A stretch of DNA of 64,000 nucleotides from Microbacterium rhizosphaerae (GTDB lineage: Bacteria > Actinomycetota > Actinomycetes > Actinomycetales > Microbacteriaceae), in NCBI RefSeq assembly GCF_034120055.1, contig NZ_CP139368.1, positions 2,728,001 to 2,792,000 on the forward strand. Reading direction: 5' to 3'. Shown here one piece after another: positions 49,518-58,117 of this stretch (positions are counted from its first letter, which is position 1; every line of letters begins with the position of its first letter). Both the position numbers and the translations under genes were made by a program. The notes under the pieces were generated by a model. That model worked only from the letters and a program-made list of their open reading frames with translations. It searched no databases and was not told the origin of the DNA.

Positions 49518-52220
49518 ATGCGCGCGCCATACCCCGCCGTACTACTGGACGTACTCGGCGCAGGTCACTTCAGGGAGCGGCTCCGTCACGGCGGATTCGA
49601 GGTGATTCTCCTTCCAGGGAAACGCGGGGCGAGCACCGCGCCGGGCTCGAGTGCCGACGGGTTCCGTTCGGCTGCGGCTCGGATCGGCGTCCCGATCGAG
49701 AGTTGCGTGGCGGTGGTCTCTGAACCCAGTCACGCCCGGGCCGCGCGGGAGGCCGGGGTCGGCCTGGTTGTGGGCATCACTGACGTGAAGACCAGGGCTG
49801 CGCTCGAAACCGCCGGCGCCGACCGGGTGCTGGACGATATCGGACAATTGGACCTGGGCGGACTCGCGATCGATCCGTGGAATCTGACCTTCTACGGCTT
49901 CGACTCAGTGCACGAGGGTCACCGCGAGGCGCTCATGGTGACCGGCAATGGGTATGTCGCGACTCGAGGTGCCCAGGGGGAACGAACCGAGGGCCGTATC
50001 CATTACCCGGGCACCTACCTCGCCGGCGTCAACGACACGGCCTCAGCTCGCTCGCATGGACGGACCGTGCGCGAAGAACACCTGGTCAATTTGCCGAACT
50101 GGCTAGCGTTCGACCTTCGCATCGGCGCAGGATCTTGGTGGTCTGAGCAAACGGAGTCTGCACTCGAAGAGGAGGTCAGGCGGGTCGACCTGCGCCGAGG
50201 TGTGCTCACTCGCACAGCGATCGTGACAGACGGGATCAGGCGCTTGCGTGTGACGCAGACAACGTTCGTGTCGATGCGAGACCGGCATCTGATGATGCAG
50301 GAAACCGTACTCGAGCCGCTCGAATGGGCCGGGAAGATCGACGTGCGAAGCGGCATCGATGCCCACGTGCGCAACAGCAATGCCGGCACCGCTGCACGCC
50401 ACCTGAGCCGACCCCGATTCACTGTGCATGGCGACGCACTGACATGCGAGGTGACCACGAGACACAGTCGCGTCGACGTCGCCTTCGCTGTCCGTCAGAG
50501 CGCGCACGGTCAGATCCGCCGGCAGAACTGGATCGACACCGGCACCGCCGGCCTGCTGCACCTGGAAGCAGCGGTTTCGCCTGCAACGCCACTCCGGATC
50601 AACAAGACTGCGGCGATCGCATCATCCCGCGATCCGGCGATCGACACGGCCGCGGCCGCAGCATTGCGGCACCTCGACGCGGTACCACCCGACCGCATTC
50701 GCCTGCGGCATGAAGCCGCCTGGCAGCGACTGTGGGAACGCTACGGGATCGAGATCGACGCCGACCCCCAGAGTCAGGCCGTCCTCAACCTGCACGTCTT
50801 CCATGTTCTCCAGGCCGTATCCGATCACACGCCTGAGGGGGCGGGCATCCCAGCGCGCGGGCTGCACGGGGAGGGATACCTCGGCCACGTGTTCTGGGAC
50901 GAACTGTTCGTGCTTCCGGTCCTGGGTCTGCGAAACCCGCAGATCGCCCGTACGCAGCTCGATTACCGCTGGAACCGCCTGGAAGCCGCACGCGCGGCCG
51001 CGGCGGAGGCGGGTTTACCGGGCGCGCGGTTCCCTTGGCAATCCGGCACCGACGGCACAGAGCAAACCCCTGGCGCCCTCTTCAATCCCCGATCACACCG
51101 CTGGATGCCTGATCATTCCGCCCGCCAGCTGCACGTCGGCCTGGCCGTGGCCTACAACGCCTGGCAGTTCTACGAGCTCACCGCCGACCTCGTCTGGCTC
51201 GCCGACCGGGGCGCCGAGCTCATCATCGAAGTGGTCCGTCATTTCGTGGCAATGGCCGAGCACGACCCAGCGGATGGACGCTTTCACATCGACGGCGTGA
51301 TGGGGCCGGACGAGTACCACGACGGGCCACCGACTGCGCCCGGAACCGGACTGCGCGACAACGCCTACACCAACGTCATGACCGCCTGGAGCTGTCGGCG
51401 CGCCCTTGACGCGCTCGACCGTCTCCGCGGACATCTCGCGGACGACCTGATCGCTCGCCTCGACATCCGTGCCGAGGAACGTGAGCAGTGGTCGCTTATT
51501 GCGACAAGGATGTTCCTGCCCCTGCACGGTCGGGGTGTGATCAGCCAATTCGATGGCTACGACCAGCTCGAGGAGTTCGACTGGAACGCCTACCGGTCCC
51601 GCTACGGGAACGTCGAGCGCCTCGATCTCATCCTCGAGGCCGAGGGCGATACCACCAACCGCTATAAGGTCGCCAAACAGGCCGACGTGCTCATGCTCGT
51701 GTACACCCTCGGAGTCGATGTGCTCACTGAATTGCTGGATGAGCTCGGCTATCAGGCCGACCTGCACGCCTCACTCGACTACTACCTGCCGAGGACCTCG
51801 CACGGCTCGACTCTCAGTCGGGTCGTCACCGCCTCAGTGCTCGCCCAGTTGCGCCCCGACGAATCGTGGCCTACGTTCCGGGAGGCACTCGACGCCGACC
51901 TCGACGACACCCAGGGCGGCACCACCCGGCAAGGCATTCACCTCGGCGCCATGGCCGGCACGGTCGACCTCGCCGTTCGAAGCTACGCCGGCCTCAGAAC
52001 TCGCAACGACGAACTGCAATTCACTCCGCGGCTGCCCGCAGAGCTGCGAGGCGCCTCTTTCCGGCTTCATTACCGTGGCCAGGCGCTCGAGGTGCACCTC
52101 GACCACGCCAGACTCACCATCCGATCCCACGCATCCAGCGCGCCACCGATCCAGGTCACCGTGGGCGACCGCAGCGTGGCACTGGCGCCGGGCGCCGAAC
52201 ACAGATTCAGTCTTTCCTGA
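49518..52220 (+). CDS. GH65 glycoside phosphorylase with vestigial HAD (beta-phosphoglucomutase-like) domain
   Basis: A 900-residue protein. GH65 covers residues ~118-890: DPWNLTFYGFDSVHEGHREALMVTGNGYVATRG opens the N-terminal beta domain, the general-acid Glu is in DGVMGPDEYHDGP near 597, phosphate-loop HGSTLS near 762, and ATSHGS-type ending. Family members phosphorolyse maltose, trehalose, kojibiose and similar sugars. Residues 1-~115 resemble a shrunken HAD domain: AVLLDVLG stands where DLDG is expected, and VVSEPSHARAAREAG where an EDA motif is. So mutase activity is unlikely. Preceded by DosR-like box C. Start uncertain. Confidence 0.85.
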   Translation: MRAPYPAVLLDVLGAGHFRERLRHGGFEVILLPGKRGASTAPGSSADGFRSAAARIGVPIESCVAVVSEPSHARAAREAGVGLVVGITDVKTRAALETAGADRVLDDIGQLDLGGLAIDPWNLTFYGFDSVHEGHREALMVTGNGYVATRGAQGERTEGRIHYPGTYLAGVNDTASARSHGRTVREEHLVNLPNWLAFDLRIGAGSWWSEQTESALEEEVRRVDLRRGVLTRTAIVTDGIRRLRVTQTTFVSMRDRHLMMQETVLEPLEWAGKIDVRSGIDAHVRNSNAGTAARHLSRPRFTVHGDALTCEVTTRHSRVDVAFAVRQSAHGQIRRQNWIDTGTAGLLHLEAAVSPATPLRINKTAAIASSRDPAIDTAAAAALRHLDAVPPDRIRLRHEAAWQRLWERYGIEIDADPQSQAVLNLHVFHVLQAVSDHTPEGAGIPARGLHGEGYLGHVFWDELFVLPVLGLRNPQIARTQLDYRWNRLEAARAAAAEAGLPGARFPWQSGTDGTEQTPGALFNPRSHRWMPDHSARQLHVGLAVAYNAWQFYELTADLVWLADRGAELIIEVVRHFVAMAEHDPADGRFHIDGVMGPDEYHDGPPTAPGTGLRDNAYTNVMTAWSCRRALDALDRLRGHLADDLIARLDIRAEEREQWSLIATRMFLPLHGRGVISQFDGYDQLEEFDWNAYRSRYGNVERLDLILEAEGDTTNRYKVAKQADVLMLVYTLGVDVLTELLDELGYQADLHASLDYYLPRTSHGSTLSRVVTASVLAQLRPDESWPTFREALDADLDDTQGGTTRQGIHLGAMAGTVDLAVRSYAGLRTRNDELQFTPRLPAELRGASFRLHYRGQALEVHLDHARLTIRSHASSAPPIQVTVGDRSVALAPGAEHRFSLS

Positions 52221-52581
52221 ACACTGACTACCTCACTCAGCCGTTCCCTTCCACACCTTCGGGCCGCCGCCACAGCGGCGATTCTCCATTGCGCGCGGCG
52301 CGTGCGGAACAGACAGCGGCCGCACGACGGGTTACCGGGACGAGGGTCGTCCGGCGCCACCAGGCTGCCGTCCGCACCTGCCTCGCACGATGGGCGTCCC
52401 GGGTCCAAAGTCCCGGCCTCTCTCCCTGAACCGCGTGCATCCTGGTGAGGGCCGGATGCGTGGACAGCATCGCAACCGCCGACCGCGAGCCACCCGGAGG
52501 TGAGAGATGGCCTGACAGCAGGCGTGCGGCGACCCTCGCGGACGCTGCGCCCGTACACCGATTTCCAGGGAGGAGTACGAC
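52221..52581. other. Intergenic region between GH65 and ABC exporter genes
   Basis: 361 bp. It holds an inverted repeat GGACGA-GGG-TCGTCC (52338-52352), a possible terminator for GH65, then DosR-like box D and its -10. GGGAGGAG at 52570-52577 is the ribosome site of the next gene. No coding sequence recognised. Confidence 0.6.
52401..52443 (+). promoter_or_regulatory. DosR-like box D and -10 upstream of ABC exporter genes
   Basis: Box GGGTCCAAAGTCCC (52401-52414; other strand GGGACTTTGGACCC, the best palindrome of the five) lies upstream of -10-like CATCCT (52438-52443). Predicted +1 is near 52450, box centre about -42.5. Leader of about 130 nt. Confidence 0.6.
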
Positions 52582-53514
52582 ATGGATCCTGTTCCACCGA
52601 TCGTCACCCAGGATCTGGCGAAGCGCTATCGGCACAGCCTCGCTTTGGACGGGGTGAGCCTGACGTTGGAGCCTGGTGAGGTGTTCGGCTACCTCGGTCC
52701 TAACGGCGCGGGCAAGACCACGACGATCCGGCTTCTGATGGGCATGCTGCGTCCCAGCTCCGGGCGCGCGGTGGTGTGCGGCTTGGATGCGTGGAGCGAG
52801 GCTCGGGATGTCCATCGCGTCGTCGGGTATGTTCCCGGCGAGCCTTCGGTCTATACGCGACTCACGGGCGCGCAGCACATCGACTACATCTGCCATCTGC
52901 GGGGGCGCAAGGACCACGCCCGCGCAGTCCAGGTGGCCGAGCGACTGTCGCTCGATCTCACCCGGAGGGCAGGCGTGCTCTCCCGCGGCAACCGGCAGAA
53001 GCTCGCGCTCGTCCTCGCGGTCATGTCCCGGCCGGCGCTTCTCATCCTCGATGAACCGACGTCTGGGCTGGATCCGCTGGTCCAGCATGAGGTCCACTCT
53101 CTCCTGCGCGAACACGCGCAGGACGGCGGGAGCGTGTTCCTCTCCTCGCACGTTCTCGGGGAGGTTCAGCGCGTCGCGACGAGGATCGGGGTCCTCCGCC
53201 AGGGCAAGCTCATCGCCGTGGAGCGCCTCGACGAGCTCAGCGCTCGCTCGCTCCACCGCGTCCGCGCCACGTTCGCGACGCCCGTCAGCGTGGAGGACTT
53301 CGCCGGAATATCGGGAGTGACAAACCTCGTCGCAATCGGCGAGCGCATGAGGTGCGAGGCGCCGCAGTCCGCGCTCGACGCGCTCCTCAAGCGGATCAGC
53401 GCCCACCCGGTCGTCGACTTCGAGTGCGCCGAATCGGACCTCGAGGACATGTTCATGACCTACTACGGAGGCGACCACGATGCTGAGCACCGTGTTCACG
53501 AAGTCGCTGTATGA
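52582..53514 (+). CDS. ABC-2 exporter ATP-binding protein
   Basis: A 310-residue ABC ATPase of the DrrA/CcmA-like drug-exporter type. Walker A GYLGPNGAGKTTTIRLLMGML near residue 38, Q-loop region GYVPGEPSVYTRLTG, a degenerate signature VLSRGNRQKLALVLAVMS (LSRGN rather than LSGGQ), Walker B LLILDEPTSGLDPLVQ near 155 and switch His FLSSHVLGEV. The C-terminal ~90 residues are the regulatory extension typical of this class. The permease gene starts inside its last 35 nt. Substrate unknown. Confidence 0.93.
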   Translation: MDPVPPIVTQDLAKRYRHSLALDGVSLTLEPGEVFGYLGPNGAGKTTTIRLLMGMLRPSSGRAVVCGLDAWSEARDVHRVVGYVPGEPSVYTRLTGAQHIDYICHLRGRKDHARAVQVAERLSLDLTRRAGVLSRGNRQKLALVLAVMSRPALLILDEPTSGLDPLVQHEVHSLLREHAQDGGSVFLSSHVLGEVQRVATRIGVLRQGKLIAVERLDELSARSLHRVRATFATPVSVEDFAGISGVTNLVAIGERMRCEAPQSALDALLKRISAHPVVDFECAESDLEDMFMTYYGGDHDAEHRVHEVAV

Positions 53515-54280
53515 CCAGTGGAAGGCCCTGCTGTGGTGGGCCCTCGCCATCGTTCTGCTGATCGCGACCTACGTCGCCATCTGGCCCAGCATGCGGGACC
53601 AGCCCTCGATGGCCGACTTCCTCAACCAGATGCCCGAGGCACTGCGGAGCCTGTTCGCTACGACCGGTGCCGATCTCACGACACCGGTCGGCTACATCCA
53701 GGTCGAGCTCATGTCGTTCATGGCTCCGATCGTCCTGCTGCTGTATGCCATCGGGCGCGGGGTGTCTGCGGTCGCGGGTGAAGAGGAGGCGCACACGCTC
53801 GAGTTGCTCCTGTCCACACCGCTCGCCCGTGCGCGGATCATCGCGGAGAAGTTCGCAGCCATGACCGTCGGCGTCGCCTTCCTCGCCGCCGTCACCGGGT
53901 TCTCCCTCGTCCTCGAGGGATCGCTCGCAGATATGAACCTCCCCGCCCAGAACGTCGCCGCAGCCATGGTGCATCTCGGATTGCTCGCCCTCGTCTTCGG
54001 CACGCTCGCCCTGGTGCTCTCGGCATCCACCGGTCGCACAGGGCTCAGTCGCGGTATTCCTGCCGCCCTCGCCGTGGCTGCCTACGCGGTCAACGGCCTG
54101 GCACCCCTCGTGGACTGGCTGGAACCGCTGCAGAAGTACTCGCCGTTCTTCCAGTACGCCGGACACGATCCTCTCCGCAACGGCATCGACATGACCGACG
54201 TCCTGGTCGCTGCCGCAACCTGCCTCGTGCTGGTCGCCCTCGCGGCGATCGGCTTCCGATCCCGGGACACCGCCGCCTGA
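53480..54280 (+). CDS. ABC-2 type exporter permease
   Basis: A 266-residue protein with six hydrophobic segments (around 18-38, 75-98, 115-140, 155-178, 185-205, 238-258). The loop after TM2 has AGEEEAHTLELLLSTPLARARIIAEKFAAM, the amphipathic ATPase-contact region of ABC-2 permeases. It overlaps the ATPase gene by 35 nt, so the two are made together as one exporter. The cargo is not predictable; family members export antibiotics, lipids or polysaccharides. Confidence 0.92.
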   Translation: MLSTVFTKSLYDQWKALLWWALAIVLLIATYVAIWPSMRDQPSMADFLNQMPEALRSLFATTGADLTTPVGYIQVELMSFMAPIVLLLYAIGRGVSAVAGEEEAHTLELLLSTPLARARIIAEKFAAMTVGVAFLAAVTGFSLVLEGSLADMNLPAQNVAAAMVHLGLLALVFGTLALVLSASTGRTGLSRGIPAALAVAAYAVNGLAPLVDWLEPLQKYSPFFQYAGHDPLRNGIDMTDVLVAAATCLVLVALAAIGFRSRDTAA

Positions 54281-54288
54281 CGAGCAAG

Positions 54289-54330
54289 GGGACCTTCGGC
54301 CCTGGCCGCCTGGGCGGCACCGTGCAGAGT
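54289..54330 (+). promoter_or_regulatory. DosR-like box E and -10 upstream of 167-aa membrane protein gene
   Basis: Box GGGACCTTCGGCCC (54289-54302) lies upstream of -10-like CAGAGT (54325-54330). Predicted +1 falls on the ATG at 54337, giving a leaderless mRNA with the box centre at -41.5. The box begins 8 bp after the permease stop codon. Confidence 0.62.
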
Positions 54331-54336
54331 GTGAAT

Positions 54337-54840
54337 ATGCCATCCCGACCACCCCTCACGGACAGCACCGGAGACCCCACGCTCAACGGTGGGAGCTCCG
54401 GACGCACGACGATGCGATCGGCACAAGTGCTCGGTATCGCGGGGACCGTGCTCGCCGGCATCCCGATCGCCGCGCCACTGGTCCTGCTGCTGGTCTCCCT
54501 CCTCACCGGGCGGGGAGCGCGCCTCGACTTCCTCCTGCCCGGCGAACTGATCGTCGCCGTTGTCCTCGGCGGACTGTGCCTGCTCGCGGCGGCGCTCCTG
54601 AGTCAGGGACTCCGCGTGATCGTCGGGACCACCCTCGGAGTGGTCGTGGCGTTGTTCGCACTCGTCGGCGTCACGGCGGACGCCACGGGGCTCGCGTCAG
54701 GTGCGACCCAGCCCGAGGGATGGCCCTTGGTTGTCGTCGGGACTGTATACGGCCTGTACGTCCTGGCGGTGATCGGTCAGTTCGCCGTCGGGGTGATGCT
54801 GTGCCGCCGGCTCTTCGCAGGCGAGCGGCACCGTCGGTGA
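54337..54840 (+). CDS. Four-helix membrane protein of unknown function (island gene, 167 aa)
   Basis: A 167-residue protein. The first ~28 residues are polar (MPSRPPLTDSTGDPTLNGGSSGRTT), followed by four hydrophobic segments at about 32-55, 66-88, 92-112 and 128-152 and a basic tail RRLFAGERHRR. The ATG coincides with the +1 predicted from box E; GTG 54322 is an in-frame alternative. No family recognised. Confidence 0.7.
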   Translation: MPSRPPLTDSTGDPTLNGGSSGRTTMRSAQVLGIAGTVLAGIPIAAPLVLLLVSLLTGRGARLDFLLPGELIVAVVLGGLCLLAAALLSQGLRVIVGTTLGVVVALFALVGVTADATGLASGATQPEGWPLVVVGTVYGLYVLAVIGQFAVGVMLCRRLFAGERHRR

Positions 54841-54887
54841 ACCGTCGCCGACGTCCGGCGTGTCGACATCGACGATGAGGAGGCAGC

Positions 54888-55286
54888 ATGCCGCATCCGA
54901 TCATTCACTTCGAGTTCGGTGCGCCCGACGGAGGGGCGCTCGCCGAGTTCTACCGCAGGCTGTTCGGGTGGGAGGTCCAGCCGGCCGGCCCCGAGTACTG
55001 GCTGCTCTCGCCGGGCGCAGAAGGGATCGGGGGTGGCGTGCTGCAGACCAGCCGCGGCATCCCGCCCTATTTCACTGTCTATGTCGCCGTCGACGATCTG
55101 GACGAGGCGCTGACGGATGCCGAGAAGCTCGGCGCAGCCCGCATCGTCCTGCCGACGTCCGTGCCCGGCGTGGGACGCTTCGCGATGATCCGCGACCCGG
55201 CCGGAAACATGGTGGGCATCATGGAGCAGAGCGAGCCTGGACCGTCGACCACTCCCGCCTCCGAGAGTCCTCTCCCGGCGGCATGA
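54888..55286 (+). CDS. VOC family protein (second copy type)
   Basis: A 132-residue single VOC module: IIHFEFGAPDGGALAEFYRRLFGWEVQ at the N-terminus, YFTVYVAVDDLDEALTDAEKLGA in the middle and RDPAGNMVGIMEQSE near 103-117 with the terminal metal-ligand Glu. The C-terminal ~15 residues are a Ser/Pro tail. GAGGAGG before the ATG is a strong ribosome site. It differs from the VOC protein at 2308 in sequence. It sits at the right edge of the island; function unknown. Confidence 0.85.
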   Translation: MPHPIIHFEFGAPDGGALAEFYRRLFGWEVQPAGPEYWLLSPGAEGIGGGVLQTSRGIPPYFTVYVAVDDLDEALTDAEKLGAARIVLPTSVPGVGRFAMIRDPAGNMVGIMEQSEPGPSTTPASESPLPAA

Positions 55287-55358
55287 AGTCGTGCAACGGG
55301 CTGACCCCAGGTCCCGCCGGTGCCACGCGCTCGAATCAGCCCAGCCGCGAAGCGCGGA

Positions 55359-56255
55359 TCAGCCGAGGGGCGCCAACTCCGCCGCGCCAGCTGCGAGCAG
55401 CTCCGCCGCGACGCGGGCGGCGACGTCGGCCGCGGCATCCTTCTGCAGCACGGTCGCGTGCGACGCCGTGAGGTGCGCGGAGCCGTCCGGGGCGTAGATG
55501 CGCGCCGTGAGGAACAGCATGTCGTCCTCGACGAACGCGTGCGCGCCGATCGGCGCAGCGCAGCCCGCCTCGAGCTCGGCGAGCACGCCCCGCTCGGCCG
55601 ACGTGGTGAGGCGCGTGGGGCGGTGGTCGAGCCGCGACACGAGCTTCTCCTCGTCTCGGCGCGTCTCGATGGCCAGCGCGCCCTGGGCGGGCGCCGTCGG
55701 CCACGTGTCGAGGTCGAGGAGCTCGGTGACGGCGTCGGAGCGGCCGACGCGATCGAGCCCCGCGGCGGCGAGGATGACGGCATCCAGCCGCCGCTCCGGG
55801 TCGTCGGCGCCCACGCGACCGAGCCGCGTGTCCACGTTGCCGCGGATGTCGACGAGCTCGAGATCGGGTCGGAGGGACGCGACCTGCGCACGACGGCGCG
55901 GCGAGCCCGTGCCCACCCGCGCACCCTCGGGAAGGGTGTCGAACGTGAGGCCGTCGCGGGCGCACAGCGCGTCTCGCGCGTCGGCGCGACGCGGCACGGC
56001 GGCGACCGAGAGTCCGGAGGCCTTCGCGGTCGGCAGGTCCTTGTACGAGTGCACGACGGCGTCGATCTCGCCGGCCAGGAGCGCATCGCGCAGCGCCTTG
56101 GCGAAGACGCCCGTCCCGCCGAGCGACGCCAGCGACGCTGTGGAGGTGTCGCCCTCGGAGGTGATCACCACGAGCTCGCCCCCGAGAGCGTCGGCGATCG
56201 TGCCGGCCTGGGCGAGCGCCAGGGCGCTGCCCCGCGTGCCGATGCGGAGGGTCAC
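55359..56255 (-). CDS. hemC: Hydroxymethylbilane synthase (porphobilinogen deaminase)
   Basis: A 298-residue enzyme that joins four porphobilinogens. Motifs: TLRIGTRGSALALAQAGTIAD at the N-terminus, IVHSYKDLPT near 68, RRRAQVASLRPDLELVDIRGNVDTR near 120, and the dipyrromethane-cofactor Cys in ELEAGCAAPIGAHA near 230. GTG start overlapping the hemH stop (GTGA). It is the last gene of the hemQ-hemH-hemC unit; hemB and hemL, often next, do not follow here. Confidence 0.96.
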   Translation of the reverse strand: MTLRIGTRGSALALAQAGTIADALGGELVVITSEGDTSTASLASLGGTGVFAKALRDALLAGEIDAVVHSYKDLPTAKASGLSVAAVPRRADARDALCARDGLTFDTLPEGARVGTGSPRRRAQVASLRPDLELVDIRGNVDTRLGRVGADDPERRLDAVILAAAGLDRVGRSDAVTELLDLDTWPTAPAQGALAIETRRDEEKLVSRLDHRPTRLTTSAERGVLAELEAGCAAPIGAHAFVEDDMLFLTARIYAPDGSAHLTASHATVLQKDAAADVAARVAAELLAAGAAELAPLG

Positions 56256-57400
56256 GGCGCGATCCCCGCGACGGCGGGCTTGAATCCGAGGCGCACGTTC
56301 TCGCAGCATCCCGGCCGGCACACGTCGAACCACGGCCCGAGTGCGGTGAGAGCGGGCCGTTCGTCCGTCGGCACGCCGTCGCGGCGCTCGAGGACGAGAT
56401 CGACCAGCCCGCTCACGAAGGCGGGGTGCACACCCGGCGTCGGCACGCGCACCGCGGTCATGCCGTGCGCATCGGCGGTCTCGAGGGCCTCGGTGTCGAG
56501 GTCCCACGCGACCTCCATGTGGTCGGAGATGAAGCCGAGCGGCACGATCACAAGACCTGTGACACCGTCGGCCGCGAGCTCTGCGATGCGGTCGTTGATG
56601 TCGGGCTCGAGCCACGGCTGGGTCGGCGGACCGGACCGCGACTGGTAGACGAGGTCCCAGCCGACACCCGGGTGGTCGGCCATGACGACCTCGGCGACCG
56701 CACGGTGCTGCGCGGCGTACGCACCGCCCGCGCCGAAGTCGAGGTCGCGGGGGCCGGAGCGGTCGGCATCCGCGATCGGCACGGAGTGCGTCGAGAAGAG
56801 CACGTGCGTCTTCGCGGTGCCCCCCACTTCCGCCAGCCCTGCCCGCACGCCGTCGACGAAAGGCTGGACGAAGCCCGGATGGTCGAAGAACTGGCGCACC
56901 TTGTCGATCGTGACGGTGCCTTCGAGTCCCGTCTCGGCGAGTGCCGCGGCGTAATCCTCGCGGTACTGACGGCAGCTCGAGTACGACGAATAGGCGCTGG
57001 TGCCGATGGCCAGGAGCGTCCTCAGGCCCCGCTCGTCGGCCTCCCGCAGCGCGTCGGACAGATACGGAGCCCAGTTGCGATTGCCCCACAGCACGGGCAG
57101 GTCGATGCCGCGCGCGGCGAGCTCCGCCTCGAGCGCGGCCTTGAGCGCCCGGTTCTGGTCGTTGATGGGACTCACGCCCCCGAACGCGCGGTAGTGGTGT
57201 GCGACTTCCTCGAGACGCTCCTCGGGGATGCCGCGCCCGCGAGTGACGTTGCGCAGGAACGGGATGACGTCATCCTGCCCCTCCGGACCGCCGAAGCTCG
57301 CGAGCAGGATCGCACCGTAGGCGACGGGGGCCTCGACGTGCGCGGCGCCCGAGGACGCGGCGGGCGAGGCTGCCAGGACCTGACAGTCGGCGGCACTCAC
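56252..57400 (-). CDS. hemH: Ferrochelatase (coproporphyrin III type)
   Basis: A 382-residue chelatase inserting Fe2+ into the porphyrin. Motifs: GAILLASFGGPEGQDDVIPFLRNVTRGRGIPEERL, VGNRNWAPYLSDAL-type segment (VLWGNRNWAPYLSDAL) near 98, the catalytic FSTHSVPIADAD near 190 and IVPLGFISDHMEVAWDLDTEA near 290 with the second metal-site Glu. The C-terminus has a Cys cluster (DVCRPGCCENVRLG), as in Fe-S-containing actinobacterial enzymes. With HemQ downstream in the pathway, coproporphyrin III is the likely substrate. Coupled on both sides by stop-start overlaps. Confidence 0.95.
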   Translation of the reverse strand: MSAADCQVLAASPAASSGAAHVEAPVAYGAILLASFGGPEGQDDVIPFLRNVTRGRGIPEERLEEVAHHYRAFGGVSPINDQNRALKAALEAELAARGIDLPVLWGNRNWAPYLSDALREADERGLRTLLAIGTSAYSSYSSCRQYREDYAAALAETGLEGTVTIDKVRQFFDHPGFVQPFVDGVRAGLAEVGGTAKTHVLFSTHSVPIADADRSGPRDLDFGAGGAYAAQHRAVAEVVMADHPGVGWDLVYQSRSGPPTQPWLEPDINDRIAELAADGVTGLVIVPLGFISDHMEVAWDLDTEALETADAHGMTAVRVPTPGVHPAFVSGLVDLVLERRDGVPTDERPALTALGPWFDVCRPGCCENVRLGFKPAVAGIAP

Positions 57401-58065
57401 GAGAGCACCTCGGCGAGCTCGCCTGCCTCGATCCGGCGGCCGGCGAAGAACGGGACCTCCTCACGCACGTGCAGACGCGCGTCGGTGGCGCGCAGGTGGC
57501 GCATGAGGTCGACGAGGTCGACCACGTCGTCGGCTTCGAGCGCGAGCAGCCACTCGTAGTCGCCGAGCGCGAAGCTCGCGACGGTGTTGCTCAGCACCTG
57601 GGGGTAGTCGCGGCCCTTGCCGCCGTGGTCGGCGAGCATCCGGCCGCGCTCCGCGGCGGGCAGGACGTACCACTCGTAGCTGCGCACGAACGGGTACACG
57701 GTCACCCAGCCCTTGGGAGCCAGGCCCCGGGCGAAGGCGGGCGCGTGGTCACGGCTGAACTCCGCCTGACGGTGCACGCCCATCGCGTTCCAGGTCGGCA
57801 GGAGCGGCGCGAGCTCGCGCGTGCGGCGCAGCACGCGCAGGTCGGCCTGCAGCTGCTCGGCCGAGTCGCCCGTGAGCCACAGCAGGATGTCGGCATCCGC
57901 CCGCATCCCCGACACGTCGTAGAGCCCGCGCAGACGCGGTGCGATCTGCGCCGCCGCCTCGGCGAACGGCGCCCTCTCCCCTCCGCCGCCCGACGTGTGG
58001 GGGTCGCGGCGCAGCACCGCGTAGAGCGTGAAGAAGTCGGACGGGGACGAGGTCGTGTCTGTCAC
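57397..58065 (-). CDS. hemQ: Coproheme decarboxylase HemQ (chlorite-dismutase fold)
   Basis: A 222-residue protein that converts coproheme to haem b with peroxide. Features of the actinobacterial type: FFTLYAVLRRDP, ADILLWLTGDSAEQLQADLRVLRRT near 57, PKGWVTVYPFVRSYEWYVLPAAERGRMLADHGGKGRDY near 120 (the reactive Tyr in the YPFVRSYEWY patch), and FALGDYEWLLALEADDVVDLVDLMRHLR. GTG start with GGAGGGG nearby. It overlaps hemH (4 nt). It shows the organism uses the coproporphyrin-dependent route. Confidence 0.95.
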   Translation of the reverse strand: MTDTTSSPSDFFTLYAVLRRDPHTSGGGGERAPFAEAAAQIAPRLRGLYDVSGMRADADILLWLTGDSAEQLQADLRVLRRTRELAPLLPTWNAMGVHRQAEFSRDHAPAFARGLAPKGWVTVYPFVRSYEWYVLPAAERGRMLADHGGKGRDYPQVLSNTVASFALGDYEWLLALEADDVVDLVDLMRHLRATDARLHVREEVPFFAGRRIEAGELAEVLS

Positions 58066-58117
58066 CCCTCCATCATGCGATTACGAATGCCTGAAGCTTG
58101 ACCGGGCGCCGAGGCTC

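Noticed and set aside
52338..52352. GGACGAGGGTCGTCC as a DosR-like box
   Set aside because: The central bases do not fit the TTNG core; it is better read as a hairpin after GH65.
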